A stretch of DNA of 44,155 nt from contig JAMCQY010000046.1 in assembly GCA_023381945.1 (NCBI GenBank), positions 5,708 to 49,862 on the forward strand. The letters are read 5' to 3'. How positions within the stretch are numbered: position 1 is the first letter of the stretch; every line of letters begins with the position of its first letter. Position numbers and translations under genes: made by a program. Below are positions 32,990-42,460 of the stretch, one piece after another. The DNA is from Deltaproteobacteria bacterium (GTDB lineage Bacteria > Desulfobacterota > Desulfobaccia > Desulfobaccales > 0-14-0-80-60-11). The notes below the pieces were generated by a model that was not told the origin of the DNA, ran no database searches, and saw only the letters and a list, made by a program, of their open reading frames with translations.

Positions 32990-34405
32990 TTATAAAACCG
33001 TCTTGACCGCGGCCTTGGCCAGTTCAACAATGCGGTCCGGGAAGACCCCGAAGCCGATGATAATCGCGGCCAGGGCGATATTCAGCAGCCTGGTGGGCAG
33101 GCTCAGGGCCACCGGCCCGAGGCTGGGGTCGTCTTTGAAATAGGCGGCGTAGAGCACCCGGAGATAGTAATAGAGGGAGATGGTGCCATTCACCGCGCCG
33201 ATCAGCACCAGCCAGAAATAGCCCGAATTCATGGCGGAGGTGAAGAGCAGCAGCTTGCCCGTGAAGCCGATGGAGGGCGGCACGCCCGCCAGAGCGAACA
33301 TCCCCAGGATCAGGTTCATGCTGAGCAGGGGACTGCGGCGGTAAAGGCCGGCCAGCTCCACGATCTTCAGGTCCCGGCCGTCTTTGGCCACTTCCGAGAT
33401 AACCATGAACACGGTGAAGTTCATCACCAGGTAGGCCAGCGCATAGTAAATGGCGGCGATGTAACCCGCCTCCTTCAGAGTCAGGATGCCGATGAGGAAA
33501 TAACCGGCATGCGCGATGGAGGAGTAGGCCAGCATGCGTTTGAGGTCTTTTTGGATGATGGCCACCAGATTGCCCAGGGTCATGGAGACCACGGAAAGGA
33601 TCATCAGTGCCTGGGCGAAACCGTAGCCATAGCCGACGCCCAGGGCGGCAAAGCGGAGTAAAAGAGCCACCGCCGCGGCTTTAGACGCGGTGGCGATGAA
33701 GGCGGTCACTTGGTTAGCCGCGCCCTGGTAGACGTCCGGAGCCCAGAAATGGAAAGGGAAAACGGACAGTTTAAAGAAGAAACCGGCCATGGCCAGGAGC
33801 AAGCCGATAACGCCGATGGGGCTGTGAGTCAATTGGGCCAGCTTGGGCAGCAATTCAGCCAGGTAAGTGGTGCCGGTGGCGCCGAAAACGTAGCTCAGAC
33901 CGAAGAGCATGAAACCCGAAGAAACCGCGCCGATGAAGAGATACTTGATGCCGGCCTCGACGTCGATGCCGTCACCTTTGCGCAACGGCACCAGGATGTA
34001 CAGGGAGTAAGAAGAGAGTTCCAAAGCCACGTAAATGGTGAGCAACTCCACGGCGGAGACCAGCATCATCATGCCGAGGGTGGTGGTGGTGAGGAACAGG
34101 TAGAATTCGGCCTGGTAGAGCTCCTCGATATGGGCCAAATTATGGGAAATGGTCAGGACCAGAAAGAAGCCCAGGGCCAGGGCGAACTTGAAGATCTGGC
34201 TGAAGAGGTCCACCCGGTAAGCGTCATAGAACAGGTAGCCCTGCTGGAAGAGGCTTACTGCCGCGATCACCAGGCCGATGGCCCCCAAGCCCAGGGCAAT
34301 CTGATAATCGGCCTTGGGTTGCGGCTGCCGCCTTAAACTCAGGAGAAAGAAGACCAGGGCTGCCGCGAGATAGAAGAGTTCCGGTCCGAAAAGCTTGATA
34401 TTCAT
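32990..34405 (-). CDS. nuoN: NADH-quinone oxidoreductase subunit N
   Basis: A 471-residue antiporter-like membrane subunit with about 14 hydrophobic segments. Signatures include LSSYSLYILVPLRKGDGIDV then EAGIKYLFIGA, FKLSVFPFHFWAPDVYQGA, and KDLKRMLAYSSIAHAGYFLI, with the conserved TM5 glutamate (VALELSSYS) and TM7 lysine (FFKLSVFPFH) of the proton channel. It is the last gene of the nuo operon; the stop lies next to a repeat and a bidirectional terminator. It starts 2 bases after nuoM. Confidence 0.96.
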   Translation of the reverse strand: MNIKLFGPELFYLAAALVFFLLSLRRQPQPKADYQIALGLGAIGLVIAAVSLFQQGYLFYDAYRVDLFSQIFKFALALGFFLVLTISHNLAHIEELYQAEFYLFLTTTTLGMMMLVSAVELLTIYVALELSSYSLYILVPLRKGDGIDVEAGIKYLFIGAVSSGFMLFGLSYVFGATGTTYLAELLPKLAQLTHSPIGVIGLLLAMAGFFFKLSVFPFHFWAPDVYQGAANQVTAFIATASKAAAVALLLRFAALGVGYGYGFAQALMILSVVSMTLGNLVAIIQKDLKRMLAYSSIAHAGYFLIGILTLKEAGYIAAIYYALAYLVMNFTVFMVISEVAKDGRDLKIVELAGLYRRSPLLSMNLILGMFALAGVPPSIGFTGKLLLFTSAMNSGYFWLVLIGAVNGTISLYYYLRVLYAAYFKDDPSLGPVALSLPTRLLNIALAAIIIGFGVFPDRIVELAKAAVKTVL

Positions 34406-34407
34406 GA

Positions 34408-35880
34408 TTACATTCCCTGGAGAAATGGGATTACCGAAGATTTAATCATGCCGACCATGAGTTGAGGGAAGAAGCCGAAAAAGACCAAGGCGCCGATCAG
34501 GATCATGCGGGGCAAGCCCAGGAAGGGGCTGACGTCTTCGAAATGAGCGAACTTGGGGTTCGGTTCATTATAGAAGGTATTTTGCACCACCCGCAGGGCA
34601 AACAGGGCGCCCACCACCAGGGCGGCGATGGCCAACAGGCCGTTCACCGGGTAGACCTTGACAGCGGCGATGAAGACCAGCAGTTCGGCCCAGAAACTGG
34701 CCATCCCAGGGACGCCGGCGCCGCACAGGGCTGCGGTGATGAAGAAGGCCGAGGCCACCGGCATGATTTTGGAGAAGCCGCCCAACTGATGGATGTCCCG
34801 GGTGTGGGTGCGGTCGTAAATGTAGCCCACCGAAGAGAAGAAGAGGGCCGTCATAATGCCGTGGGCGAACATTTGGAAGACCGAGCCGTTGAGGCCGTCC
34901 ACCGTGCCGGTGGATAGCCCCAGGACCACGATGCCCATGTGGGACACCGAGGAATAACCGATGACGTATTTCAAATCGGTTTGGGCCAGACCCACAAAAA
35001 CGCCGTAGACGATGCCGGCGGTGGCCAGCAGTCCCATGAATTGCGCCCAATATTGGAAACCCTCGGGGCAGAGATACATGGCCACCCTCAGGATGGCAAA
35101 AGAGCCCAGCTTCATGAGCACGCCCGCGTGCAGCATGGACACTGCGGTGGGCGCGGCCACGTGGCCCACGGGAGACCACGTGTGGAACGGCCACATGGCG
35201 GCCAGGACCCCAAAGCCCAGGAGCAGCATGATGAAGGCCACTTTCTGGACCCAGGGGGAGAAGTGCGCCCCGTGCAGGGCGACCATGTTAAAGGTGCCCA
35301 GTCCCGAAGAGGAATAAAGCAGCAGGATGCCGGGGATGATGAGACCGCTGCCGGCCATGAGGTAGAGAGTCAGTTTCATGGCGGCGTATTCTTTGCGGGT
35401 GGAGCCCCAAATCAGGATGAGGATATACATGGGGACCACGGCGATTTCATAAAACAGAAAGAACATGAACATGTCGTAGGACATGAACACGCCGAAGACG
35501 CCGGTCACCAGGGCCAGCATCCAGATGAAGTACTCTTTGACCCGGACCTCCAACTCCCACATGGTGAGGACGCCGGTGAAGATGACGATGCCGGTGAGCA
35601 GCAGCATGGGGGCATTTAGCCCTTCGACCCCGACGAAATAGGTGATGCCGAAGGTCTTCACCCAGTCGTACTTCTCCACGAACTGCAGGCCGCCCAGGCT
35701 CTTGTCATAAGAGACAAAGACGTAGATGGCCAGGGCCAGGGAGATGCCCGCCGAGGCCAGGGAGACGGCCCGGATCAGGAACTTTTGGTGTTCCTGGAGA
35801 CACATGAGGATCAGCAAGCCCGCCGGCGGCGCCAGCAGCATACAAGTCAAAACCGGAAAAGTTGCCATGTGTTCGGTCAT
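34408..35880 (-). CDS. nuoM: NADH-quinone oxidoreductase subunit M
   Basis: A 490-residue antiporter-like subunit. Key segments: FLFYEIAVVPMYILILIWGS (TM5 glutamate), MWPFHTWSPVGHVAAPTAVS, and KYVIGYSSVSHMGIVVLGLS. FSKIMPVASAFFITAALCGA then GVPGMASFW is typical of NuoM. It pumps protons in the membrane arm of complex I. The length is normal, and it is separated from nuoL by one base and from nuoN by 2. Confidence 0.96.
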   Translation of the reverse strand: MTEHMATFPVLTCMLLAPPAGLLILMCLQEHQKFLIRAVSLASAGISLALAIYVFVSYDKSLGGLQFVEKYDWVKTFGITYFVGVEGLNAPMLLLTGIVIFTGVLTMWELEVRVKEYFIWMLALVTGVFGVFMSYDMFMFFLFYEIAVVPMYILILIWGSTRKEYAAMKLTLYLMAGSGLIIPGILLLYSSSGLGTFNMVALHGAHFSPWVQKVAFIMLLLGFGVLAAMWPFHTWSPVGHVAAPTAVSMLHAGVLMKLGSFAILRVAMYLCPEGFQYWAQFMGLLATAGIVYGVFVGLAQTDLKYVIGYSSVSHMGIVVLGLSTGTVDGLNGSVFQMFAHGIMTALFFSSVGYIYDRTHTRDIHQLGGFSKIMPVASAFFITAALCGAGVPGMASFWAELLVFIAAVKVYPVNGLLAIAALVVGALFALRVVQNTFYNEPNPKFAHFEDVSPFLGLPRMILIGALVFFGFFPQLMVGMIKSSVIPFLQGM

Positions 35881-35881
35881 A

Positions 35882-37858
35882 TCAGCGGCCCATCAAGAGG
35901 TAGATCCCGACGCCGGCCAGGACCATAACCATGAAGAACAGGTTGTACTGTAAAAAGGCGGTCTGGATGAAGGACAGGATGCGGCCGCTGCCCACGGTGG
36001 AGAAGGCTACCGCATCCACGCCGCCGTCCACTACCCGGCGGTCATTGTAGGTGAACAGCCGGGAGAAGGTGCCGTAGATGAAGGTGTTGAGAAACCAGCG
36101 CCAGAAGTGATCCATGTACCACTTCTGGATAAAGAACTCTTCCAGCAAGGGGAACTTGCGAATGAAGCCCTGCCAGGTAGCGGCTTTGGCGCCCCAGTCG
36201 AGCCAGGCCAGGCCGATGCCGCCCAAAGCGCAGCTCACCGCCAGCACCGTGAGGGGAAGGTTCAGAGCTTCATGATGAGCTTCGCCCAGGAGAAATTTCT
36301 GTAGCCATCCTTCTAAGAATCCCAGCACCAAAGTGAAGCCGGCCAGCACAATCAGCGGCAAGGCCATGACCCAGGGTACGCCGTGGGATTCGCCATGGCC
36401 GTGGGCCGCATCTTCCTCTTCCTCATGGGCGGCATGACCGTGGCCACCCTCGGCCTTCTGATAATACTCCTTCCAGGCGGGGTGATGAGCAGGCCGGGGA
36501 AAAAGCATGACAAAGATCACCCGAAAGGTGTAATAAGCGGTCAGGAAGGCGCCGAAGAGGCCCAGGCCCACCCACAACTTATTGTCCAGCGACCAGAGTT
36601 GGCCCAGGACCGCCTCCTTGCTGAAAAAGCCGGAGAAGGGGAAGATGCCGGACAGGGCCAGGGCGCCGATGGTCACCGTGACCATGGGGATGAGCAACTT
36701 GCGGCCGCCGTCCTTGCTCATGACGAAGAAGTCGTTGGTGCCGAAGTGGTGGATGAAAACGCCGGCGCACAAGAACAGCAAAGCCTTGAAGCCCGCGTGT
36801 GTAGTCAAGTGGTAGTAACCGGCAAACAGGGTGCTGCCGGCCAGACCGGCGGCGGCCAGGCCCATGGCCATGAAGCCCAATTGGCTGATGGTGGAATAGG
36901 CCCAAACCTGTTTGATATCCTTGGCCACCATGCCGATGGTGGAGGAGAGCAGCAGGGTGATGGTGGAGATGCACAGCACCACGGTCATGGCGGTGGCGGA
37001 CCCGGCAAACAACGGGAAGATGCGGGTCAGGAGATAGACGCCGGCGGCCACCATGGTGGCGGAGTGGAGCAGGGCCGACACCGGCGTGGGACCTTCCATG
37101 GCGTCCGGCAGCCAGACGTGAATCGGAAATTGGGCGCTCTTACCCATCACTCCGCAGAAGATCAACAGGGCGCAGAGGGTGATCTGAGGCTGGGTCAGTT
37201 TATGGGCGATGGCTGCCGCGTTGATGTCGAAAATACCCAGCCCGGACAGATTGAGGTCTTTCATGAAGAAAGTGAGGAAGACCAGGCCCATGAAGAAGCC
37301 GATATCCCCGAAGCGGGTAACCACGAAGGCCTTCTTGCCGGCTTCGGAGGCGGAAAATTTCTCATACCAGAAGCCGATCAGGAGATAAGAAGCCAGGCCG
37401 ACCAGCTCCCAGGAGATGAACAATTGCAGCATGCCGCTGGCCGACACCAGGCTCAGCATGGCCATGCCGAACAGCGACAGATCGGCGTAAAAGCGGCCGA
37501 AGCCCGGGTCGCCCTCCATGTAGCCGATGGAGTAAACCTGGATCAGCCAGGCGATGGTGGCCACGATCACCAGCATCAATAGGCTCACCGGGTCCAGCAG
37601 GAAGCCGAAGGGCACCACCACCGTATCCGACACCAGCCAATTGAACTGGCGGATGATGGGCTGGGCCAGAGAAGCGCCCCCCTGCAGCTTGAAGAACAGG
37701 GTCCAGGCCAGGAGCAGCGGGATGGTGGAGCAGATGAGCGAGATGGCCAGGGAGAGCCTCGGCTTTCTCCAGGTGAAGATCATGATAAGTGCGAACGACA
37801 GCAAGGGCAGCAAGACGATCGCACAACAGGCCTGAAAGTAGAAATCGCACACGGCCAT
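35882..37858 (-). CDS. nuoL: NADH-quinone oxidoreductase subunit L with a His-rich insertion
   Basis: A 658-residue distal proton-pumping subunit. The family motifs SIGYMEGDPGFGRFYADLSL, FISWELVGLASYLLIGFWYE, FPIHVWLPDAMEGPTPVSAL, LLHSATMVAAGVYLL and DIKQVWAYSTISQLGFMAMG are intact, and a C-terminal amphipathic helix plus last TM follow. Between TM segments at about residues 454-492 is a loop extremely rich in His and acidic residues (AHHPAW, GGHGHAAHEEEEDAAHGHG), which could bind divalent metal. It starts 2 bases after nuoK. Confidence 0.96.
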   Translation of the reverse strand: MAVCDFYFQACCAIVLLPLLSFALIMIFTWRKPRLSLAISLICSTIPLLLAWTLFFKLQGGASLAQPIIRQFNWLVSDTVVVPFGFLLDPVSLLMLVIVATIAWLIQVYSIGYMEGDPGFGRFYADLSLFGMAMLSLVSASGMLQLFISWELVGLASYLLIGFWYEKFSASEAGKKAFVVTRFGDIGFFMGLVFLTFFMKDLNLSGLGIFDINAAAIAHKLTQPQITLCALLIFCGVMGKSAQFPIHVWLPDAMEGPTPVSALLHSATMVAAGVYLLTRIFPLFAGSATAMTVVLCISTITLLLSSTIGMVAKDIKQVWAYSTISQLGFMAMGLAAAGLAGSTLFAGYYHLTTHAGFKALLFLCAGVFIHHFGTNDFFVMSKDGGRKLLIPMVTVTIGALALSGIFPFSGFFSKEAVLGQLWSLDNKLWVGLGLFGAFLTAYYTFRVIFVMLFPRPAHHPAWKEYYQKAEGGHGHAAHEEEEDAAHGHGESHGVPWVMALPLIVLAGFTLVLGFLEGWLQKFLLGEAHHEALNLPLTVLAVSCALGGIGLAWLDWGAKAATWQGFIRKFPLLEEFFIQKWYMDHFWRWFLNTFIYGTFSRLFTYNDRRVVDGGVDAVAFSTVGSGRILSFIQTAFLQYNLFFMVMVLAGVGIYLLMGR

Positions 37859-37860
37859 AA

Positions 37861-38178
37861 TTAACCCCTGAGCTCCGTGGCTTGCTCGATGTTGACGGTT
37901 TTGAGTTTGCGATACACCGCGATAATGATGCTCAGGGCGATGGCGGCTTCAGCCGCGGCCACCGCCATGATGAACAGGGTGATGATCTGGCCCACCGCCG
38001 GAGCCGGGGCCAGGAAACGGTTGAAGGCCATGAAATTGAGACTGGCGGCGTTGAGGATCAGCTCCACCGAAATGAGGACGGCGATGAGATTGCGCCGGGC
38101 CAGCACGCCGTAAAGTCCGATGGCGAATAAGACGATGGCCAGGTAGAGGTAGGTCTGCAATTGATTAAAGATCAGCAT
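37861..38178 (-). CDS. nuoK: NADH-quinone oxidoreductase subunit K
   Basis: A 105-residue three-TM subunit starting MLIFNQLQTYLYLAIVLFAI. It contains the conserved GVLARRNLIAVLISVELILN with the functional glutamate in SVELILNAA, and a second acidic residue in AAAEAAIALSII. The frame extends 22 codons upstream, but GAGG 6 bases before the ATG at 38178 and family length (about 100) fix the start. It lies 7 bases after nuoJ. Confidence 0.95.
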   Translation of the reverse strand: MLIFNQLQTYLYLAIVLFAIGLYGVLARRNLIAVLISVELILNAASLNFMAFNRFLAPAPAVGQIITLFIMAVAAAEAAIALSIIIAVYRKLKTVNIEQATELRG

Positions 38179-38185
38179 CGTAGCC

Positions 38186-38725
38186 TCATTGGGCCTTGCT
38201 GCGGCGACCGCCCCGGGCCGTGACGATGGCCCCCAGCATGGCAACCAGCAAGAGCAGGGAGATCAATTCAAAGATCAAGGAGTATTTGGTCAGCAAATAG
38301 TGGCCCAGGGTGACGATGGACCAGTCGGTGCTGCGCTCCAAAGCCGGAGTGAAAGTGGTCTTTTTCAGCAGCAGGCCCAGGAAGATGAACATCGCCACTG
38401 CCGCGGCTATGGCCGCCTGAATCTTCAGGGGATTCCGGGGAGGCCGAGGCAAATACTGCGGTTCGGAGAGCATGACCGCGAAGATGATGGCGATGCAGAT
38501 GGCTCCCACGTAAATCAGGATCTGCATCAGGGCCACAAAAGGGCTATTGAGATAAACGAACAGGCCGGAGACGCCGAACATGGCCACGGCCAGCCCCAGG
38601 ACGTTGTGGAAGATCTTCCGGGCTCCCACCGCAATCAAGGCGCCCCCGACCGTAAGCGCCACCACCAGGATAAAACCGGCGGTCGCCAAATACTGCGGGG
38701 TTAAATAGGCGCTCAACAGATTCAT
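38186..38725 (-). CDS. nuoJ: NADH-quinone oxidoreductase subunit J
   Basis: A 179-residue five-TM subunit. The VLGLAVAMFGVSGLFVYLNS and PFVALMQILIYVGAICIAII stretch is the conserved TM3 region, with the flexible glycine/pi-bulge sequence YVGAI. The end, LISLLLLVAMLGAIVTARG, is typical. The start ATG overlaps the nuoI stop by 4 bases and has AGAGGTC upstream. Confidence 0.95.
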   Translation of the reverse strand: MNLLSAYLTPQYLATAGFILVVALTVGGALIAVGARKIFHNVLGLAVAMFGVSGLFVYLNSPFVALMQILIYVGAICIAIIFAVMLSEPQYLPRPPRNPLKIQAAIAAAVAMFIFLGLLLKKTTFTPALERSTDWSIVTLGHYLLTKYSLIFELISLLLLVAMLGAIVTARGGRRSKAQ

Positions 38726-39315
38726 TCTTTGACCTCTTTCGCCGGGGCGGCCTTTTTGGCGGCCGCGGCGGCAGCCGCGGCTTTGGCCTTGGCTTCTTTT
38801 TCCCTGGCCTCGGCGAGAGCGGCCGCGGCAATTTCCTCCGCCGTCGGGATGGGAGTGACGGTTAAACCGGCGGCCTTTTGACGCTGTTGCAGCAGACTCA
38901 GGTGATCGATGACCGCATCCTGGCGGCTAAGACCCACCAGCCGGTACACCTTGGAGTATTCCAGGGCCGCGGTGGGGCAGACCTCGGTGCACAGGCCGCA
39001 GAGACTGCAATAATAGTGCTCGTGGATATATTTGGTGGCGCGCTTCTGCTTTTCGCCCGGGAATTTGGCCCCTTCCACGCGGATAAGCTGTGAGGGGCAG
39101 ATACGGGCGCACATTTCGCAGGCGATGCAGCGATGGGTGTGGGTTTCGGGATCAATGATAAACTGAGGATAGCCCCGGTATCTGGGACTCATCTGGATCT
39201 TTTGGCGCGGATACTGGACCGTGACCACAGGTTTGACGAAGTAGCGGATGGTTACGGCCATGCCCGCCAGCAAGCTCCAAAGTCCCGTGGCAATCTCTTT
39301 GAAATAGGTCATCAT
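38722..39315 (-). CDS. nuoI: NADH-quinone oxidoreductase subunit I with Ala/Lys-rich tail
   Basis: A 197-residue ferredoxin-like subunit carrying two 4Fe-4S clusters (N6a, N6b): C63-C66-C69-C73 (CIACEMCARICP) and C103-C106-C109-C113 (CSLCGLCTEVCP). It links the peripheral arm to cluster N2 in NuoB. The ordinary domain ends near residue 155. A low-complexity tail (158-197) of Ala, Lys and Glu follows and is unusual in length. Two ATGs exist at the start. The gene overlaps nuoJ by 4 bases and follows nuoH by 25. Confidence 0.95.
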   Translation of the reverse strand: MMTYFKEIATGLWSLLAGMAVTIRYFVKPVVTVQYPRQKIQMSPRYRGYPQFIIDPETHTHRCIACEMCARICPSQLIRVEGAKFPGEKQKRATKYIHEHYYCSLCGLCTEVCPTAALEYSKVYRLVGLSRQDAVIDHLSLLQQRQKAAGLTVTPIPTAEEIAAAALAEAREKEAKAKAAAAAAAAKKAAPAKEVKE

Positions 39316-39340
39316 CGCAAATTAACCTTAATTACGCCAT

Positions 39341-40318
39341 TCATCTAAGTTTCATTATAAAGGCGGTGATCAGCAGATTGGCGAACGCCAGGGGAATTAA
39401 GATCTTCCAGGCAAAGGTGATCAACTGGTCGAACCGCACCCGGGGAAAGGTCCAGCGGAACCACATCATCATGAAGATGAGGGCGTAAACTTTCAACAGG
39501 AACCAGACCACTCCGGGCAGGAAGGGGCCGTGCCAGCCGCCCAGGAAAAGGACGGCGCCTACGGAGGCGGCGATAAACATGTTGGTATATTCCGCCAGGA
39601 AGAAGACCGCAAACCGCATCCCGCTATATTCCGTATGGAAGCCGGCCACCAACTCCGATTCGGCTTCCGGCAGGTCGAAGGGAGCGCGGTTGGTTTCGGC
39701 GGTGGCGCAAGTGATGAAGAGCAGGAAGGCTACGGGCTGCACCAGGATGAACCATTTGAAGCCGGTCTGCGCTGCCACGATATCCGAAAGCTTGAAGGAG
39801 CCCACCATCAGGATGATGCTCATCACCGTGATGAGCAGCGGAATCTCGTAGGCCACGTTTTGCGCCACGGAACGGATGGCGCCCAAAACGGAGTATTTGT
39901 TGTTGGAGGCCCAGCCGGCCATGAGGATGGCCAGGACTGCCAGGGTGGAGAAGCCCAGGATCAGGATGATCCCGACGTTCATGTCCTTGATGATCAGGCT
40001 TGGCGAGAAGGGAATCACCAGGAAGGAGAGCAGCACCGGCAGGAAGACCACGATGGGGGCCAGCCAAAAAATGGGCTTATCTACTTCCTCCGGGGTGATG
40101 AGTTCCTTGCCCATGAGCTTCAGGGCGTCGGCCACGGACTGGATGGCGCCATGGGGTCCGACCTCCATGGGGCCGAGGCGGACCTGCATGTGCCCCGAGA
40201 CCTTGCGTTCCACCCAGATGAGAAACAGGGCGTTCACCGAAACCAGGGCAATGACCCCGACCAGGCCGATGAGCAGCCGCCCGACTTCCGTTCCCAAGTA
40301 TTGCGCCAGTTGTTCCAT
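39341..40318 (-). CDS. nuoH: NADH-quinone oxidoreductase subunit H
   Basis: A 325-residue membrane subunit that forms the quinone chamber with NuoB and NuoD. It has eight predicted TMs and the signatures [56 protein letters not shown] and [20 protein letters not shown] (first loop glutamates). The family length is 320-345. It is followed by nuoI and preceded by a 103-base repeat-filled gap after nuoD. Confidence 0.96.
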   Translation of the reverse strand: MEQLAQYLGTEVGRLLIGLVGVIALVSVNALFLIWVERKVSGHMQVRLGPMEVGPHGAIQSVADALKLMGKELITPEEVDKPIFWLAPIVVFLPVLLSFLVIPFSPSLIIKDMNVGIILILGFSTLAVLAILMAGWASNNKYSVLGAIRSVAQNVAYEIPLLITVMSIILMVGSFKLSDIVAAQTGFKWFILVQPVAFLLFITCATAETNRAPFDLPEAESELVAGFHTEYSGMRFAVFFLAEYTNMFIAASVGAVLFLGGWHGPFLPGVVWFLLKVYALIFMMMWFRWTFPRVRFDQLITFAWKILIPLAFANLLITAFIMKLR

Positions 40319-40337
40319 AAGTTGCGCTCAGTTCAAA

Positions 40338-40421
40338 ACCGGTTTTCTGTTTTCTGTTTATTTTGGTCAATAGGCATTTTGATTTTACTGTCCCCTGACC
40401 CCTGATCCCTGACCCCTGTCC
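40338..40421 (-). repeat. Heptamer arrays between nuoD and nuoH
   Basis: TTTTCTG twice (40343-40356) and, further along, CCCCTGA-type units (TCCCCTGACCCCTGATCCCT and onward to 40420), the inverse complement of the AGGGGTC words beside rpsE. The array ends exactly at the nuoD stop. It is the only long spacer in the otherwise compact nuo operon. Confidence 0.65.
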
Positions 40422-41534
40422 TTAACGGTCGATTTCCGGGATCACCACGTCCACGGAACCCAGGATAGCCACCAGGTCGGCCACCAGGGTATCCACGGCG
40501 ATCTCGGGCAGGATGCTGAGGTTGCCGAAAGACGGCACCCGGAGTTTGATCCGGTAGGGTTTGATATCCCCCTGGCTGACTATGTAGCAGCCGAATTCCC
40601 CCCGGGCGGTTTCTACGGCCTGGTAGACCTCCCCGGCGGCTGGCTTAAGTCGTTTGGGCACCTTTTCGGCCATGATGGGGCCGCTGGGAAGCTTGTCCAG
40701 GGCCTGTTCAACGATTCTGAGGCTCTGTTCCATTTCCTGCAAACGGACGATGTAACGGTCAAAGATGTCGCCGTTCTCGCCGATGGGAATCTCGAAATCG
40801 AAGTCCGGGTAGGCGGAGTAAGGCTCGCTCTTGCGGATATCGTAAGGGATGCCGCTGCCGCGCAGGGTGGGTCCGGTGAGGCCGTATTTGACGCACTGGT
40901 CTTTGGTGATCAGCCCCACGTCTTTAGTGCGGTTGATGAAGATGACGTTCTTGGTCACCAGGTTGTCGTAATCAGGCCAGCGGCTCCGGAGGCGTTTGAT
41001 AAAGGCCTTAACGCCGGTGATGAATTCGTCGTCGAGATCCTGGGGCACCCCGCCGAAGCGGTAGAAGCAATAAGTGAGCCGGGAGCCGGTGATCCGGTCC
41101 AGGAGGTCCAGGATCTGTTCCCGGTCATCAAAGCAGTACATGATGGGAGTAAAAGCCCCCAGGTCCAGGAGATAAGCGCCGAACCACAGGAGGTGGGAGG
41201 TGAGGCGGTTGAGTTCGCTGCAAATCACCCGTATATATTCGGCCCTCTCCGGCACGGTGACGCCGATGAGCTTTTCCACCGCCATGCAGTAGCCCTGATT
41301 GTAGGCCAGGGCGTGCAGGTAATCCACCCGGCCCATATTGGGCAGGAACTGGTGGTAGTTGCGATTCTCGGCCATGTGCTCGTGGGCCCGGTGGCCGTAG
41401 CCGATAACCGGCTCGGCCTTGGTGATGTACTCGCCATCCATCTCCAGGAGCACCCGCAGGACCCCGTGGGTGCTGGGATGCTGCGGACCCAGGTTGAGGG
41501 TATAAGTCTTTTCTTCTATGCCTAACTCAATCAT
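40422..41534 (-). CDS. nuoD: NADH-quinone oxidoreductase subunit D
   Basis: A 370-residue 49 kDa-type subunit, related to NiFe-hydrogenase large subunits. NLGPQHPSTHGVLRVLLEMD and GYGHRAHEHMAENRNYHQFL are the quinone-site signatures, and the C-terminus ends LVADLVAILGSVDVVIPEID (the LGSxDxVxxxxDR pattern). The hydrogenase-type metal cysteines are absent, as expected for complex I. The start overlaps nuoC by 8 bases. Confidence 0.96.
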   Translation of the reverse strand: MIELGIEEKTYTLNLGPQHPSTHGVLRVLLEMDGEYITKAEPVIGYGHRAHEHMAENRNYHQFLPNMGRVDYLHALAYNQGYCMAVEKLIGVTVPERAEYIRVICSELNRLTSHLLWFGAYLLDLGAFTPIMYCFDDREQILDLLDRITGSRLTYCFYRFGGVPQDLDDEFITGVKAFIKRLRSRWPDYDNLVTKNVIFINRTKDVGLITKDQCVKYGLTGPTLRGSGIPYDIRKSEPYSAYPDFDFEIPIGENGDIFDRYIVRLQEMEQSLRIVEQALDKLPSGPIMAEKVPKRLKPAAGEVYQAVETARGEFGCYIVSQGDIKPYRIKLRVPSFGNLSILPEIAVDTLVADLVAILGSVDVVIPEIDR

Positions 41535-41973
41535 GTGCCGCCTCGGCTCCGAAGTCTTTCAACAGCGGGTGGAAATCGGCATCGTCCGGCAGCAGGATGC
41601 GCTTCAGGTTGGGATGGCCGGCGAACTTGATGCCGAACAGGTCGTAAACCTCGCGCTCGTACCAGTCGGCCGCGGGATAAACCTGGGAGATCGTGGGCGC
41701 CTGGGCGTCTTTGGGTAGGGAGGCATGCACCACGGTGCGGCATAGTTCATAGTAATTGGCGAAGTGGTAGACCAGGGTGAAGGAATCCCGCAAATCCACC
41801 GCCGTAAGGGATTCCAAAAAACAGCCCTCATTCAGCATGGCCTGGGCCACTTCCGGCATCTGCTGGGGGCGTGCGGTCACCTCCAGGTGGTAGCCGGTCT
41901 TAGCGTAGTCGCCGTCGGCCACCTGTTCCAGGCTTAGGTTCGCCAGAGCGGATTTAAGCTTGTCCTTTAACAT
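41527..41973 (-). CDS. nuoC: NADH-quinone oxidoreductase subunit C
   Basis: A 148-residue 30 kDa-type subunit. The signature is [20 protein letters not shown] followed by [20 protein letters not shown]. It is a separate protein here, not fused to NuoD. It overlaps nuoB by 20 bases and nuoD by 8, which implies translational coupling through nuoB-C-D. Confidence 0.95.
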   Translation of the reverse strand: MLKDKLKSALANLSLEQVADGDYAKTGYHLEVTARPQQMPEVAQAMLNEGCFLESLTAVDLRDSFTLVYHFANYYELCRTVVHASLPKDAQAPTISQVYPAADWYEREVYDLFGIKFAGHPNLKRILLPDDADFHPLLKDFGAEAAHD

Positions 41974-42460
41974 CTCTGAACTTCCTGAGACGACCCCGGT
42001 TGGTGATCTTCTCTTCCAGCGTTAAGATGGCTTCAATGATGGCTTCTGGCCGGGGCGGGCAGCCGGGGATGTAGACATCCACCGGGATGATCAGGTCCGC
42101 GCCGGGGACGATGGCGTATTGGTTTTCGTAGTAGAAGGGGCCGCCGGAGATGGCGCAGTTGCCCATGGCGATCACCCATTTAGGCGCCGGCATCTGCTCA
42201 TAGAGCCGGACCACCGCGGGGGCCATTTTTTTTGAGATGGTGCCGGCCACGATCATCAGGTCGCTCTGCCGGGGCGAGGGGCGGAAGACCTCAGCCCCGA
42301 AGCGGGCCAGATCGAAGCGGGCCATGCCCACGGCCATCATTTCGATGGCGCAGCAAGCCAGGCCGAAGGTCAGGGGCCACAGGGAGTTGGCCCGGGCCAG
42401 GTTGAGGGCCTCCTCCAGGAGGCCGAAGCGAATTAGGGGGTCACCTGTTTTCGTTTCCAA
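41954..42460 (-). CDS. nuoB: NADH-quinone oxidoreductase subunit B
   Basis: A 168-residue subunit holding cluster N2. The tandem cysteines are in [12 protein letters not shown], the third in [11 protein letters not shown] and the fourth in [11 protein letters not shown]. It passes electrons to quinone at the NuoB-NuoD-NuoH interface. The frame is open to a GTG at 42478, but AGAGGAG lies 7 bases before the TTG at 42460 ([13 protein letters not shown]), which is preferred. Either way it overlaps the end of nuoA (28 bases with this start). Confidence 0.94.
   Translation of the reverse strand: METKTGDPLIRFGLLEEALNLARANSLWPLTFGLACCAIEMMAVGMARFDLARFGAEVFRPSPRQSDLMIVAGTISKKMAPAVVRLYEQMPAPKWVIAMGNCAISGGPFYYENQYAIVPGADLIIPVDVYIPGCPPRPEAIIEAILTLEEKITNRGRLRKFRDVKGQA

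Noticed and set aside
36383..37582. A 399-codon open frame on the plus strand opposite nuoL
   Set aside because: It is antisense to a clear nuoL, is rich in Gly/Gln/His/Glu as expected from reverse reading of hydrophobic codons, and has no ribosome site.
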